Below are positions 41,632 through 48,809 of a stretch of 64,000 nucleotides of DNA, piece after piece (position 1 is the first letter of the stretch; each line of letters opens with the position of its first letter). Both the position numbers and the translations under genes were made by a program. Source of the stretch: Megalonaias nervosa. Its lineage: Eukaryota > Mollusca > Bivalvia > Unionida > Unionidae. The DNA lies in NCBI GenBank assembly GCA_016617855.1, contig JAECUM010033179.1:1-64000 (forward strand), given 5' to 3'. Below the pieces are notes generated by a model that ran no database searches, was not told where the DNA came from, and was given only the letters and a program-made list of their open reading frames with translations.

Positions 41632-43179
41632 TTTTTTACAAAAGCACTTTCAACTGCCTTGTTTTGATGTGTATAATGTGTATTAATGTATAGTGCAGTT
41701 TTTCACCCAGAATAAGCTGCAAAACATTGTTCTACATACAAAGCACATGTAGTACGTTTCAGAACATCTTGATTTCACTGTTGTTGTAGTGGGACAGTAG
41801 TCTGCCATTTTGGATCATCATTTGTTAGACAATGTTTCATTGGTTGTTTCTCTGAATGAAAACAATGTTTATCTGAACTCCCACATGGCTTAATAGTGGC
41901 TGTTTTGAAAATTTTCTTAATTCTGTATTATGCATTGCTTGAAGGACAGGATCAGCATGGGGTTTTCAGCATGGGGTTTAATTCCAATAAAAAAAGTTTT
42001 TATCATACACTGCCGTTCATTTAAGGTCAAAGGTTTTCAGCTGTACTGGCCTGTGGGCATGATAACACGAGGAAATATGAATGGATTTTTATCAAGTCCA
42101 TTTTGTGAATGTATCTGATAAATAACTTGAATCATTCCACTTTAAAATTGTTTTTTCATCTTCTTATAGAACAAAATTACTGATTTAACCAAGCTTAGTA
42201 CATGGGTATATCATGACATTGTCCAAGACAAATTTGAATATTTTGTATCCAAGATAATGGTTTGTAGGTCAAAGGCCTTCATAAAAATTTTTGTCCAATG
42301 TTTACAGGTATCTCTGACATTTATATTTATTGCCAAAATTGGTAAGAGTTTTTCAGGAATATTAGAAACAGTTTTAATACTCAGCAGTTTAAAGGAAGAT
42401 ATGGTCTTAACTTGGATTTCTAAAATATTCTTTTTGGCCAGTAGATCTTTCTCTTCAAGGGTCTCTTGTTTATCATTTTGCTCCACTCAAAGTGAAGTCA
42501 CACCAGTTACAAGGCCAGCTTTTTGGTGCAGTGGAGTGATCTTTTAAGAGGGGATCGCTGTTATAGTAATGAAGTTGTACATTTAAATATGTTTCTGTAA
42601 GAGTTGGAATTTACTTTTTTACAAAAGCTGTAAATGTACATGATTAACCCAGGCTTGATGATTAACCCATTCCTTACTTTTACAGAATCCGGGGCATTTG
42701 TTGTAAAATAATGCTTTAATCAATATGACTGCATGTACAGCTTTTCCAGAAATATACATGGTGGGTCACCATGGTTTTCTATAGGAGAACTGTATTATAT
42801 AATCTTCAGGATTGTTAGTAAACACATTGCCATGTACATATACATTTCTGCAAATTTTCTTTTAAAAGTATTACCAAAATCATTTTCCAAACTTGACATT
42901 ATTTGCTTTCTGTCACTAACTTTATATCAACACTGTTTCTTTTAACAGTCACGACTTGCAGTCAATGCAGTAACAGCCGGGGACTATGCTCGTCCAATGA
43001 GGATTGCCAAATTTGTTGGAGACCTGGATGCTGGTTTTCGACTTCTAAACCTGAAAAATGACTCCCTCCGGAAACGATTTGATGGACTTAAATATGATCT
43101 TAAAAAAGTGGAAGAAATCGTGTATGATCTGACAATCAGGGGTCTGAAACCAAATGAAACAGCAGCTCAGTCTATATAG
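18960..43179 (+). CDS. TSN: Translin (six coding exons, joined)
   Basis: Translin binds single-stranded RNA and DNA, forms octamers, and pairs with TRAX in the C3PO endoribonuclease that helps clear the RISC passenger strand. The coding exons are 18960-19037, 22554-22647, 27999-28095, 37195-37310, 39269-39348 and 42949-43179. All introns are GT-AG and the phases join without a break, giving 231 residues against 228 in human. Conserved stretches include the VYLENEQKLRE start, EQSAREIMTLL, NQYYRFNDIWRF, RLAFLAAFLTYL, DGFHLDLDDYL, and the near-identical GFRLLNLKNDSLRK to KKVEEIVYDL C-terminal helix. Translation could start at either of two adjacent ATGs. One oddity is that FNDIWR replaces the FHEHWR of vertebrate translin in the nucleic-acid-binding segment. 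Intron lengths are 3.5, 5.4, 9.1, 2.0 and 3.6 kb, swollen by transposons. Confidence 0.96.
19883..20105 (+). mobile_element. Degenerate SINE, family B (TSN intron 1)
   Basis: It shares ACATCTCATCTGTCTTTGTG, AAGAAAGCTTGCCAGTA, GGTTCTTCC and a GGCTTTAAACCC end with the better preserved copy at 55722-55980 (-) and with 37660-37905 (+). The tRNA-like head is mostly eroded. Confidence 0.7.
20106..22553 (+). other. TSN intron 1, remainder
   Basis: AT-rich intron sequence with no recognised gene, repeat family or RNA. Confidence 0.5.
22554..22647 (+). CDS. TSN: TSN coding exon 2
   Basis: Acceptor TTGCAG|GATATT; donor CAAA|GTGAGA, phase 1. It encodes DIRQAVQNIEQSAREIMTLL and the following SVHQQDG segment, the second helix of the translin fold. 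Confidence 0.94.
23204..23247. repeat. (AT)n microsatellite
   Basis: About 22 AT units in TSN intron 2. Confidence 0.95.
23712..24334. mobile_element. piggyBac-type MITE with TTAA flanks
   Basis: The left end CTCATTAACGCC and right end GGGGTTAATGAG form a short terminal inverted repeat. Each end is flanked by TTAA (23708-23711 and 24335-24338), the target duplication used by piggyBac. The 623-bp interior has no transposase; the short frames around the internal T-run are meaningless. It would rely on a transposase elsewhere. Confidence 0.75.
24600..26130 (+). mobile_element. CR1-like LINE fragment (TSN intron 2)
   Basis: It is 5'-truncated. The linker reads CCKELFEITNKLMSRYKCTP and LVDLPDLFANFFHDKV. 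The RT follows with CELDPYLTSVLLECI, LTLLDLSVAFDTIEHD (motif A), FGVPQGSVFSPVLFILY (motif B) and LYADDTQIYK (intact catalytic box). One frameshift after the YADD box moves the frame to LQMNDNKTEAILITT. Several earlier frame breaks also exist. It lies in the same orientation as TSN. It is better preserved than the 6.4-9.36 kb LINE and belongs to a different family. Confidence 0.88.
25513..26029 (+). pseudogene. CR1-like reverse transcriptase core
   Basis: The longest intact RT segment runs from 25513 to 25884 and includes motifs A, B and C with both catalytic aspartates. A frameshift near 25850 then puts the downstream part, up to the stop at 26029, in another frame. The endonuclease and the start of RT are missing or in other frames, so no functional protein is encoded. 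Confidence 0.85.
26525..26712 (-). mobile_element. tRNA-derived SINE, third type
   Basis: On the - strand, TAGTTCAGTTGGTAAAGTG looks like an A box and TCATTGGTTTGATGCC like a B box. The body contains ATATAGCCAATCATGTG and ends in an AACCAACC tail. The head differs from families A and B. Only one copy is seen. Confidence 0.55.
26905..27171 (+). mobile_element. tRNA-derived SINE, family A (TSN intron 2)
   Basis: Head TGGCCTGGTGGTTAGAGCAT and B-box-like GGTTCAAACCC. The body includes ATGCCCCAGTGCTAAACATC and AAAAATTGTTAAAGCTACG, and ends in a (CA)n tail. It is in the sense orientation of TSN. Confidence 0.9.
27172..27998 (+). other. TSN intron 2, 3' part
   Basis: No recognised feature. It ends in the T-rich tract and TTTTGCAG acceptor of exon 3. 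Confidence 0.5.
27999..28095 (+). CDS. TSN: TSN coding exon 3
   Basis: Acceptor TTTTGCAG|CTCC; donor TACAG|GTATTC. It encodes CETVGPMFHIIQEKIGSLAE and the NQYY junction. The least conserved part of the protein lies here, but length and phase fit the family. Confidence 0.92.
28250..28467. repeat. Left remnant of diverged ~170-bp tandem array
   Basis: One unit with CCAACTTGACAGAGAGCATT and TTTCAAATTTATACAGATGA. It matches units at 35691-36720. The 7.2 kb TIR element separates the two parts. Confidence 0.6.
28922..29088. repeat. Tandem duplication inside Tigger-like 5' end
   Basis: Two units of about 77-90 bp (28922-28998 and 29012-29088) share CAATTAGTTGATCTTGC and GCCAGTTCCGACC. Subterminal duplications of this kind can hold transposase-binding sites. 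Confidence 0.8.
29270..29400 (+). pseudogene. pogo/Tigger transposase N-terminal fragment
   Basis: After an ATGGCTACC start the frame shifts to one reading SLEPKYLAVKEVEGGAS and HKDVCEKF. This fits the first helix-turn-helix (Psq/CENP-B-like) of pogo-family transposases, which binds the TIR. The rest, including the DDE catalytic domain, is absent. Confidence 0.65.
30735..30990 (+). mobile_element. Possible degenerate SINE
   Basis: GATGGCCTAGCAGTAACATT and, 30 bases on, TCACAGGTTCTATCTCC are spaced like RNA polymerase III A and B boxes. A body of about 200 bp with no coding potential follows. Only one copy is visible, so the assignment is tentative. Confidence 0.4.
31010..31190 (+). mobile_element. 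Degenerate SINE, family B
   Basis: It contains CCAAGTGTACTAAGGTACTT, then GGTTGGTGGTCTTTCAGGGT and TTCTTCCTCCACC, in the order found in family B copies. It ends in a C-run and an A-rich tail. Confidence 0.6.
31191..34665. other. Interior of 7.2 kb element / intron 3, unassigned
   Basis: No recognised transposase or host exon. The longest frames (for example 33717-33977 on the + strand) show no known domain. Confidence 0.45.
34666..34819. repeat. Long palindrome, 67-bp arms and 20-bp loop
   Basis: Arms 34666-34732 and 34753-34819 match at about 64 of 67 positions. The three differences are all C/T transitions, so an RNA copy could pair further through G-U. The arms contain CACAGGAGTCTGCAG and AAATTTCTGACAA. 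It lies next to the acidic ORF inside the 7.2 kb element. Confidence 0.85.
34749..35040 (-). pseudogene. Acidic N-terminal ORF of transposon, frameshifted
   Basis: From an ATG at 35038-35040 the - strand reads MAESQQGLLSDDVFSRQILG, then a D/E-rich stretch. A frame change near 34900 continues it as CDFEPKIDVECESDVHVGW. The palindrome arm interrupts the end. Acidic starts like this are common in cut-and-paste transposase ORFs (piggyBac, Kolobok, Harbinger), and its position about 650 bp inside the right TIR fits. No catalytic domain is visible. I do not recognise the family. Confidence 0.45.
35691..36720. repeat. Diverged ~130-190 bp tandem array (TSN intron 3)
   Basis: At least five units repeat TTTGACAGAAAGCATC, then CATGG, AATTTGTACAAATGATGCAG and CCATCAAATATGGCTGCC, at about 35835, 36176, 36303, 36473 and 36603. 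Divergence is high. Arrays of this style are familiar in mollusc introns. The part to the left of the 7.2 kb element belongs to the same array. Confidence 0.75.
36721..37194 (+). other. TSN intron 3, 3' end
   Basis: No feature beyond the pyrimidine-rich TTGCTTTTTTCCAG acceptor of exon 4. Confidence 0.5.
37195..37310 (+). CDS. TSN: TSN coding exon 4
   Basis: Acceptor TTTTCCAG|GTTTAA; donor GGAG|GTAAAT. It encodes RFNDIWRFVIQRLAFLAAFL and SETLVSRKTVATMIG. The vertebrate basic motif R-F-H-E-H-W-R is R-F-N-D-I-W-R here. Confidence 0.95.
37660..37905 (+). mobile_element. tRNA-derived SINE, family B (TSN intron 4)
   Basis: Head CCAGGTGGCTGAGGGGTCTT, then ATCTCACCTCTGTCTGG, TTTGCCAGTAGCTTTCC, GGTTCTTCCTCCA and CATGTATAGCCTATCTTGCG, with an AACAACAAC tail. 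It matches 55722-55980 in inverse orientation. Confidence 0.85.
37906..39268 (+). other. TSN intron 4, remainder
   Basis: AT-rich. The 71-codon frame at 38368-38583 has no recognisable domain. No other feature. Confidence 0.45.
39269..39348 (+). CDS. TSN: TSN coding exon 5
   Basis: Acceptor TTTCAG|TCCAGG; donor GAACTG|GTAAGA, phase 0. It encodes VQVNREDGFHLDLDDYLQGL and LQLAGEL, matching the GFHL/EDYL helix of translin. Confidence 0.95.
39349..40129 (+). other. TSN intron 5, 5' part
   Basis: No firm feature. The last few hundred bases may be the upstream part of the degenerate LTR below, but similarity fades above about 40130. Confidence 0.4.
40130..41060 (+). mobile_element. Gypsy (Gmr1-like) LTR end, PBS and gag fragment
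   Basis: 40130-40270 aligns with the 3' part of the LTR at 57317-58067, read on the other strand. GATTATTTGGGATTTA, TACCGTAAGTT and AAATAAATTATT are shared landmarks. It is followed by TTGGGGGCTCATCTCGGAT (about 40288-40306), a primer binding site complementary to tRNA-Pro-like 3' ends. Gag follows from ATG 40439: MSSKVENFISDPTQEQFDF, a frameshift, LLLLARKYGLYEAKASLM, then a long Glu/Arg/Lys-rich coiled coil up to about 40960, and finally DITKML. Pol is absent. It sits in TSN intron 5 in the sense orientation. Confidence 0.85.
41100..42060. repeat. Very diverged tandem repeats (TSN intron 5)
   Basis: Recurring blocks such as TCCAATATGGCCTCAGTAGTG (41379) have weak echoes at about 41255 and 41878, followed by similar GTGACC/GTGGCTGTTTTGAAA text. 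Units are of the order of 120-200 bp. Confidence is low because divergence is strong. Confidence 0.4.
41594..41628. repeat. (GT)n microsatellite
   Basis: About 17 GT units inside the diverged tandem repeats of intron 5. Confidence 0.95.
42949..43179 (+). CDS. TSN: TSN coding exon 6 (terminal)
   Basis: Acceptor TTTAACAG|TCACGA. It encodes SRLAVNAVTAGDYARP and the highly conserved leucine-rich C-terminal helix, then LKPNETAAQSI and a TAG stop. This is the best conserved exon. Confidence 0.97.
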   Translation, partial: SRLAVNAVTAGDYARPMRIAKFVGDLDAGFRLLNLKNDSLRKRFDGLKYDLKKVEEIVYDLTIRGLKPNETAAQSI

Positions 43180-45459
43180 GGTGTGGAATGTTGAAACTTT
43201 GTGAACCAGTTTGTGCAGGAATAAAACAGGAAAGAAGAGCAGTCAACATAGCAAGATCTTGTTAAATCTTAAATAATGTCTACTCACAGCACTATTGGTA
43301 TCTAACAAAGAGTCTGAGTAGACAGTGATTTTGAGTACAAAGGTTCATTGAAGTGGTGGTTGAATATTGTTGGTAATACGTTTTTATATGCTGTCTTGTT
43401 GGGGCATATATCAGTTATGTGTTGGGTTCATCAGTTCTTTAGTCTGTATTTATCCAGTCAATCACCTTGCAGTCCTTGAATAGTATATTACTTGATAAAA
43501 AAGTGTCATATACTGTAGTCAGCTTCCTAGCGCAGAAGGTAAAGACCCTAGCTTGGGAAAGGTTTCAGAGATATCAGTAATGCCTTTTTAAAATTTGAAT
43601 AAAATATATTAAAAAAAAACACTTTCTCTGAAGCACTTAGTTCATTAAAAAAATTAGGTAACTGTGACCTATATTTCATGGTCCAGTGATTTGTGTTCTT
43701 GCATTGAGCTCAGTGTCTGTCAGCTAGGGTTTATTTTCCACTAATTTCATTAGGCACTGTAACTTGCAGAGTCTCATAAGTTTTGATGTTTCATGTGGAT
43801 TACTATACATTTCAGTAAATATTCTGTGACTTTGACCTCTGTTTCACATCCCAGTGATTTGTGCTAACTTTTGCACAGAGCTAATTTTATCAGACACATT
43901 TGCTTGTGGAGTCAATAAACTTAGTATTTGATTGTGTTACAAGAAATACTACAACCATGAATGAAAACTTGGTCACTATGGCATATATTTTTAAAGTCAG
44001 TAATAGTGTTTGAGAAATGAGCTAACACTAAGGCTAGCAAAAATCAATGGAGAATGAAATATAGGTCACATTCTCATAATTTTCACTAAGAGTTGTAACT
44101 CCATATGATACATCTAAATACCAATTCGTGTGACTCAGCCAGCAATAATGTCTAAGAAAATGACCTAAATTCAAACCTTAAAACATAGAAGCTGAGTTGA
44201 ACGTAAACAATAAAGGGAAACAATATCTCACCCTCAAGATGACAGCTAAAACTTTACAAAGACTGAGAGTAATATTGGAGGGAATATAACTGTTGTAGAC
44301 TTTGACTTCACCCACACTGTTACGGTTAAGTCGAAGCATTAAAGAGAATAATCCTAAAGTAATGAAGGTTATCTGTTGTATTTGGTTTTTCAAGCAAATA
44401 ATGTGTATGGTAAGTTGTAAAATATGTAAATTCCGTTGTGATCACACCATTGATCCACTTTTTAAATGTATGATGTCAATTGACCCATTTTTTTTTTTCA
44501 AACCTGGCTGAATTAGTACTGTTACAAAGCTTTCCAGCTAAGAAACAGATTATGAATGTCAGGAAAGTTGTGTGTAAGAACCCACAATATTTCTTTAAAA
44601 TGTGTGTACGATTGCTTAAAGTTTTCACAACATTTGCACATCGTCTTTGGAAATACAGAAGCAAGTATTTCATCTGTAAATAAATCTTGACCGTCTTTTT
44701 TTAATAATAATTGAGTGAAGCTTGAAAATGTAAATGGTATTAAGAATACAGCTTCAAATTCCATATTAGCTAAAGTCATACATATTGTGACAGTTGACTT
44801 TAGTGCCAGTATCATGCAGTTGGGTTTTTGGTTGGTTTTCTTTTTCACTTTCATCACTTTATAGACTATATCATGCTGAGGAATCGGAAGCTTAGTGCCT
44901 ACATACAAAAGCTGAAATTATACAAGTTGTGGTCGGTTTCAGCAAATGTATTAAATGTAGATCCTAAAAAACAGGTAATCCTCGAAAACATGCTGCAGGA
45001 TGATGCATGTTTTTTGATATGGAAAGACAGATATTCATACCCAAATGACATCTGACCTTTTTGGCCAGTCTCTACTTACAGTGATCCACACTTGAGGCTC
45101 AAACTTTGAGGTGGAGGTCAGAATGGGAATGCACAGTGATACATGTTTTAGCAACTAGTTTTATTTTTTTTAAGTTGGCAGAAATTTCTATTTCATATGA
45201 GTGTTTAGGTGTATAAAATATTTGTGTTGTCCAACATGGGTCTGATCTGTAACACAGATAGTTCTTTTATGAATGTTTTTGAATATAGTGCTTCATAAAA
45301 ATGGCATATTTTGTTGCATTTGAAACTGTCACATGACATTCTTAAGTTAGCTTTTGTTGTTAGCTCCCCTTGTGATGCCATGTGAGCTTGTGGTATGGCC
45401 CTTAGTTGGTCAACTGTCAATCAACAATTGTTTGTTATTGCTCAGAAGGCCAGATTGAT
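43180..45459. other. TSN 3' UTR and downstream DNA
   Basis: The first 400-plus bases are probably TSN 3' UTR. The rest has overlapping open frames on both strands (44178-45055), none with a recognisable domain. I treat them as chance. Confidence 0.45.
43598..43603 (+). promoter_or_regulatory. Candidate TSN poly(A) signal
   Basis: AATAAA 419 bases after the TSN stop, followed by an A-run. A closer AATAAA at 43220-43225 is an alternative. Which one is used cannot be told from sequence. Confidence 0.35.
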
Positions 45460-46060
45460 CCAGTTTTCTCACTCTTGGAACATGGAGTTTATATCATCAA
45501 GATCTTGGATATCATCAAGTTCTATGCATATTTATGGATGCAATCTTGCATCTGACTGGTTGAACTTGTTACCACCTCAGAGCCCATATTTCTGATCTAA
45601 CAGTAATCAGGCTTCAAATTTAGATTTCAGAAGAGTATTATATTGAGTGAGTCCATGCATAATAATGAGGTAATATTGTATCAGATTGTCAGAGTTTGAT
45701 ACCACTTTTAAATTTGTTTTATTCGATTTTTGTCAGGTTTGGAATATGGGTTTATATCGTCAGGATCTTGGATGAGTTCGATAACAATATTGGCTCATAT
45801 TAGTTTAGATTATCTTGCATATGATTGGCACAGTTTATTGGAAGTCTGGAAGCCGTATATTTTATCCACTTTTGATAATACATGGAATTTAGACTTATAT
45901 AATCAATATTACATATAGTAAGATAGAATAAGAACATATTTGTTAGGTGATCTGCCATATGAATGCTTTTAGATTGCCACCACTGTAGAAACTGTTTCTG
46001 ATCCAGTTTTGATCAAACTTGGGAAATAGGCTTGAATCATCACTATCTCAGATAAATACA
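45460..46060. repeat. ~265-bp diverged tandem repeat, about 3 units
   Basis: Unit starts: GGAACATGGAGTTTATATCA (about 45478), GGAATATGGGTTTATATCGT (about 45739) and GGGAAATAGGCTTGAATCAT (about 46020). Each is followed by TCAAGATCTTGGAT-like text and a CATATTA-type block. It resembles arrays frequent in mollusc non-coding DNA. Confidence 0.65.
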
Positions 46061-46537
46061 TTTATGAGCAACAGCCATCTATATTAATACATTATCAATT
46101 GCTATCAAACCTGATAAATTGGTTTATATCACCTAGATATCCAGTAAATTTTATTATTAATGAGATCTATGCATATTAATGAAGGAATTATAATCATAAG
46201 CAAGAGACTTTGCATATTAATTAGTATCTTTGGAAATATGGTAAAACTGTGAAAATCAACATAATATGATGTTTGGGAGATATCAGTAGTTTTGCATAGT
46301 TTGTGTTCTTACTGTACTACGTAAGCCTGCCAAATGAAGTGGTCAGTTGTTCAGTTATATAAGCTAGGTGAGCATTATCAAGTGTATATAGGCTACTTTT
46401 TTTTTTTTTCAGTTGTGTCTAATAATTTCAGAAATTACTTTTTATCTTTTTTAAATTTTATAAGTGATTTACCTTTTAATATTAACTGTATGCATTGTAT
46501 TCCTAGCTAAGATAGGGATAATGTACTTTACAGCCAT

Positions 46538-46833
46538 CATTCAGTGGCTGGAGCATCTGTCTTAGATGCAGGAGGTCGTGGGTTCAAACTCCAGCTAAAT
46601 CATGTTAAAGACTTATAAAAATGGTACTAGCAGCTGTCTCCCTTGGGACTCAGCATCACGAGGTTAGTGTTATGACTGGTCAACCTGGTGTCAGGATAAT
46701 GTGTCTGGGTGGGACATGATGCTACATGTCTGCTGCATGATGACCCAGTGCTAAACATCACTATAAACTGCCACATTGCAGACGTCGTAGCGACATGACT
46801 GGAAAATTGTTAAAGCTGTGTTAAAAATCTGAA

Positions 46834-46926
<93 letters not shown>
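46538..46926 (+). mobile_element. tRNA-derived SINE, family A, with (CA)n tail
   Basis: Head TCAGTGGCTGGAGCATCTG and B-box-like GGTTCAAACTCC. The body has GACTGGTCAACCTGGTGTCA and GACATGACTGGAAAATTGTT. From 46835 a (CA)n tail of about 92 bp runs to the hAT element. The same (CA)n resumes at 48360-48374 on the far side of the insertion. Confidence 0.9.
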
Positions 46927-46929
<3 letters not shown>

Positions 46930-47286
46930 CTGCCAACCCTCACGATTTTGGCACGAATTTCATGACTTTCTACAGTGATTCACTGATTCATGCCGCATGC
47001 AAAAAAATAACGAATTCCCCAATTCTCAAATATTTTACATTTTCCCGTTAAGTGCTAGTCGTGATATTGGCTGTTGCCGAAATTGTCCAGTACTGCTAGT
47101 CGTGATATTAGTAGAACTATAGCCAATTGGTACAGTTAGCCCAGTAGCAAGCATTTTAGCGTATTTTAATCTATATGTATAACAGTAGTTTTACAAATGC
47201 TTTTGAAAGAAACCGGGGCCTAACTGGAATATTTCTCCGCACATGCGCCACCAACACTGATTTGAATTGTCGTTTGGCATCGCATC

Positions 47287-47544
47287 TTGAAAACATCTTC
47301 ACCACCAAGGAAAAAGAAATATATTGCACAAAAAGTGAAGTTTAATTTGGAATATACCAAACATTTGCCGTGCGTTCAGCCATCAAATATCGATATACAT
47401 CATGCTTTTTGCACACAGTGTGCCACAAATTTTAGCATTGGGCATGCTGGCAGGGACGATGTGAGGAAGCACATTGGTAGCAAAAAGCACATAGAGGTTG
47501 GAAAACTACATGAAGACAGCTTTTTCGATTGTTGGAATTTTTGA
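47287..47544 (+). pseudogene. hAT-type BED-like zinc finger fragment
   Basis: An 85-codon frame reads MKTSSPPRKKKYIAQKVKF at its start. C42-x2-C45 and H62-x5-H68 (FCTQCATNFSIGHAG, then RKHIGSKKH) give a C2H2 BED-like finger. This is the DNA-binding N-terminus of many hAT transposases. The basic PPRKKK run could be a nuclear signal. The frame stops before any catalytic domain. Confidence 0.75.
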
Positions 47545-47589
47545 GATTGAAAGATTAGCATATATCGTAATTTGCTTGAGTTCAGTTTT

Positions 47590-47735
47590 CCGTGCAGTAA
47601 AGTATAGATTGGAGTATGCCAAAAGTTGGCCTAGCATTCAGCCATCAAACATTGATGTACACTATGGTTTTCACACTGTAGTGTGCCACAAATTTTACAA
47701 TTCGGAATGTGCACAAGGGCTGGTATTGATGCTTA
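47590..47735 (+). pseudogene. Degenerate second copy of the BED-like finger
   Basis: VKYRLEYAKSWPSIQPSNID, then VHYGFHTVVCHKFYNS, repeats the preceding finger (VKFNLEYTKHLPCVQPSNID, HHAFCTQCATNF) but has lost the Cys pair. It looks like an internal duplication or a nested partial copy. Confidence 0.7.
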
Positions 47736-47830
47736 CAATTTACCTGTCATACATGTACCATGTTGTATTATTATTATTATATGGTACATGAATGACAGAT
47801 AAATTGTAAGCAACGATACGAGCCCCTGTG
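47712..47830. repeat. Inverted repeat inside hAT, 49-bp arms
   Basis: Arms 47712-47760 and 47782-47830 match at 43 of 49 positions, with ATTACTATT-type spacer. It cuts into the second finger copy, so it may be a nested miniature foldback element. The arm ends read CACAGGGGCTCGTATC on the better side. Confidence 0.8.
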
Positions 47831-47921
47831 GCTTGTGGCAGAACGATGTGAAAAAGCACCTCAGCTGAAGCATTGTTTGTGAGCTTTCTTGTTGAACATA
47901 ACCTGTCTTTCTCAGTTAAAG

Positions 47922-48000
47922 ATCAGCAACAGTGACAGTGAAAGATTATTTCCTTTTGTGAGGAAAACTAAGACAAACTGTAAGTGCCTCCTTAGATGCT
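47922..48000 (+). pseudogene. hAT C-terminal dimerisation motif remnant
   Basis: ISNSDSERLFPFVRKTKTN matches the conserved 'SNADSERVFS...RK.KT' block near the C-terminus of hAT transposases. The catalytic core expected between the finger and this block is deleted. Confidence 0.75.
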
Positions 48001-48374
48001 GAAAATTTGCAACAATTTTAGTCACCAAAACTAACCAGAAGGCAGGAAGCCTGAACAGTTTTGAAAACAAATTTACCATAGCCTGATTGAGGAAGTTCAA
48101 GACTGCCACAGCATCATATCATGACAAATAGCATGAAGTTTGTGTATATCAGTAAATTGGGCTGCAAATATAGTAGTACATGTAATTAGTGTAAATAATA
48201 TGTTTTAGTTTTATTTTGGGATTTTCATATAATGCAGTACTGACCATCGAAGTGGATGGACTTAGTGTCATGATGTAATTTTTCATTAATTGTGTTCAAA
48301 ATTCACTAATTTTTATCCCACTTTTCACTAATTGCTAGTCTGGATGGTTGGAAGCTCTGCACACACACACACAC

Positions 48375-48592
48375 TTTAGAGCTAACTCATTTTAGGGATA
48401 GCTCACTTTAGAGCCAACTCACTTTAAGGACAACTCAGATGGGTCAACTCAGTTTAGGGATAACTCACACTAGATCTAACTCATATTAGGGATAACGTTG
48501 ATAGGACCAACTCACAATAAGGATAACTTGGATAGGGGTAACTCACTTAAGGGCAAACTCAGTTTAGGGATAACTCAGGAATAACTCAGTTT
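48375..48592. repeat. Minisatellite of ~15-17 bp units
   Basis: About 14 imperfect units of the form AACTCA(CTTTAGGGAT) follow straight after the (CA)n tract. Variants include TTTAGAGCTAACTCA, TTTAGGGATAACTCA and GATAGGACCAACTCA. Confidence 0.9.
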
Positions 48593-48638
48593 TATGATCG
48601 TCATCATTGCTTGTATTACCAAATACAAATCAGAAAAA

Positions 48639-48809
48639 CAGTAATCCCTCATTATAACACTGTATGGGTGCAACAGAGTATACCACCTTATAGTGAAACC
48701 ACCTTATAATGAAACCAATGATGTATGTAATTGTGCTGCCACTTAATGAAATGGGGTCCATAAGCATACATACCATAAAACAGGAACTGTGTTATAATGA
48801 AGGGCCTTG
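48639..48809. mobile_element. Possible short pogo/Tigger MITE
   Basis: The left end CAGTAATCCCTCATTATAAC is roughly inverted at the right end (GTGTTATAATGAAGGGCC). The CAGT...CCTC...TTATAAC style is typical of Tigger ends. Clear TA duplications are not visible and the right end has decayed. Confidence 0.5.

Larger units (their letters stand above)
46927..48359 (+). mobile_element. hAT transposon remnant, TSD CACACACA
   Basis: The left end CAGCTGCCAACCCTCACGA and the reverse complement of the right end CAGAGCTTCCAACCATCCAG fit the hAT terminal consensus. The element sits inside a (CA)n tract, with CACACACA immediately on both sides, consistent with the 8-bp duplication typical of hAT. Inside are a BED-like zinc finger, a degenerate second copy of it, a small inverted repeat and the C-terminal dimerisation motif. 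The catalytic centre is missing, so it is dead. Confidence 0.85.

Noticed and set aside
42211..42547. Overlapping 91-codon (-) and 96-codon (+) frames in TSN intron 5
   Set aside because: Mirror-image frames of the same DNA with no domain. Probably chance or unidentifiable repeat debris.
44522..44908. 128-codon frame on the - strand
   Set aside because: No domain, overlaps other frames on the opposite strand, and composition is like the surrounding AT-rich DNA.
46751..46936. Open frame coding Cys-Val repeats
   Set aside because: It is a translation of the (CA)n SINE tail.
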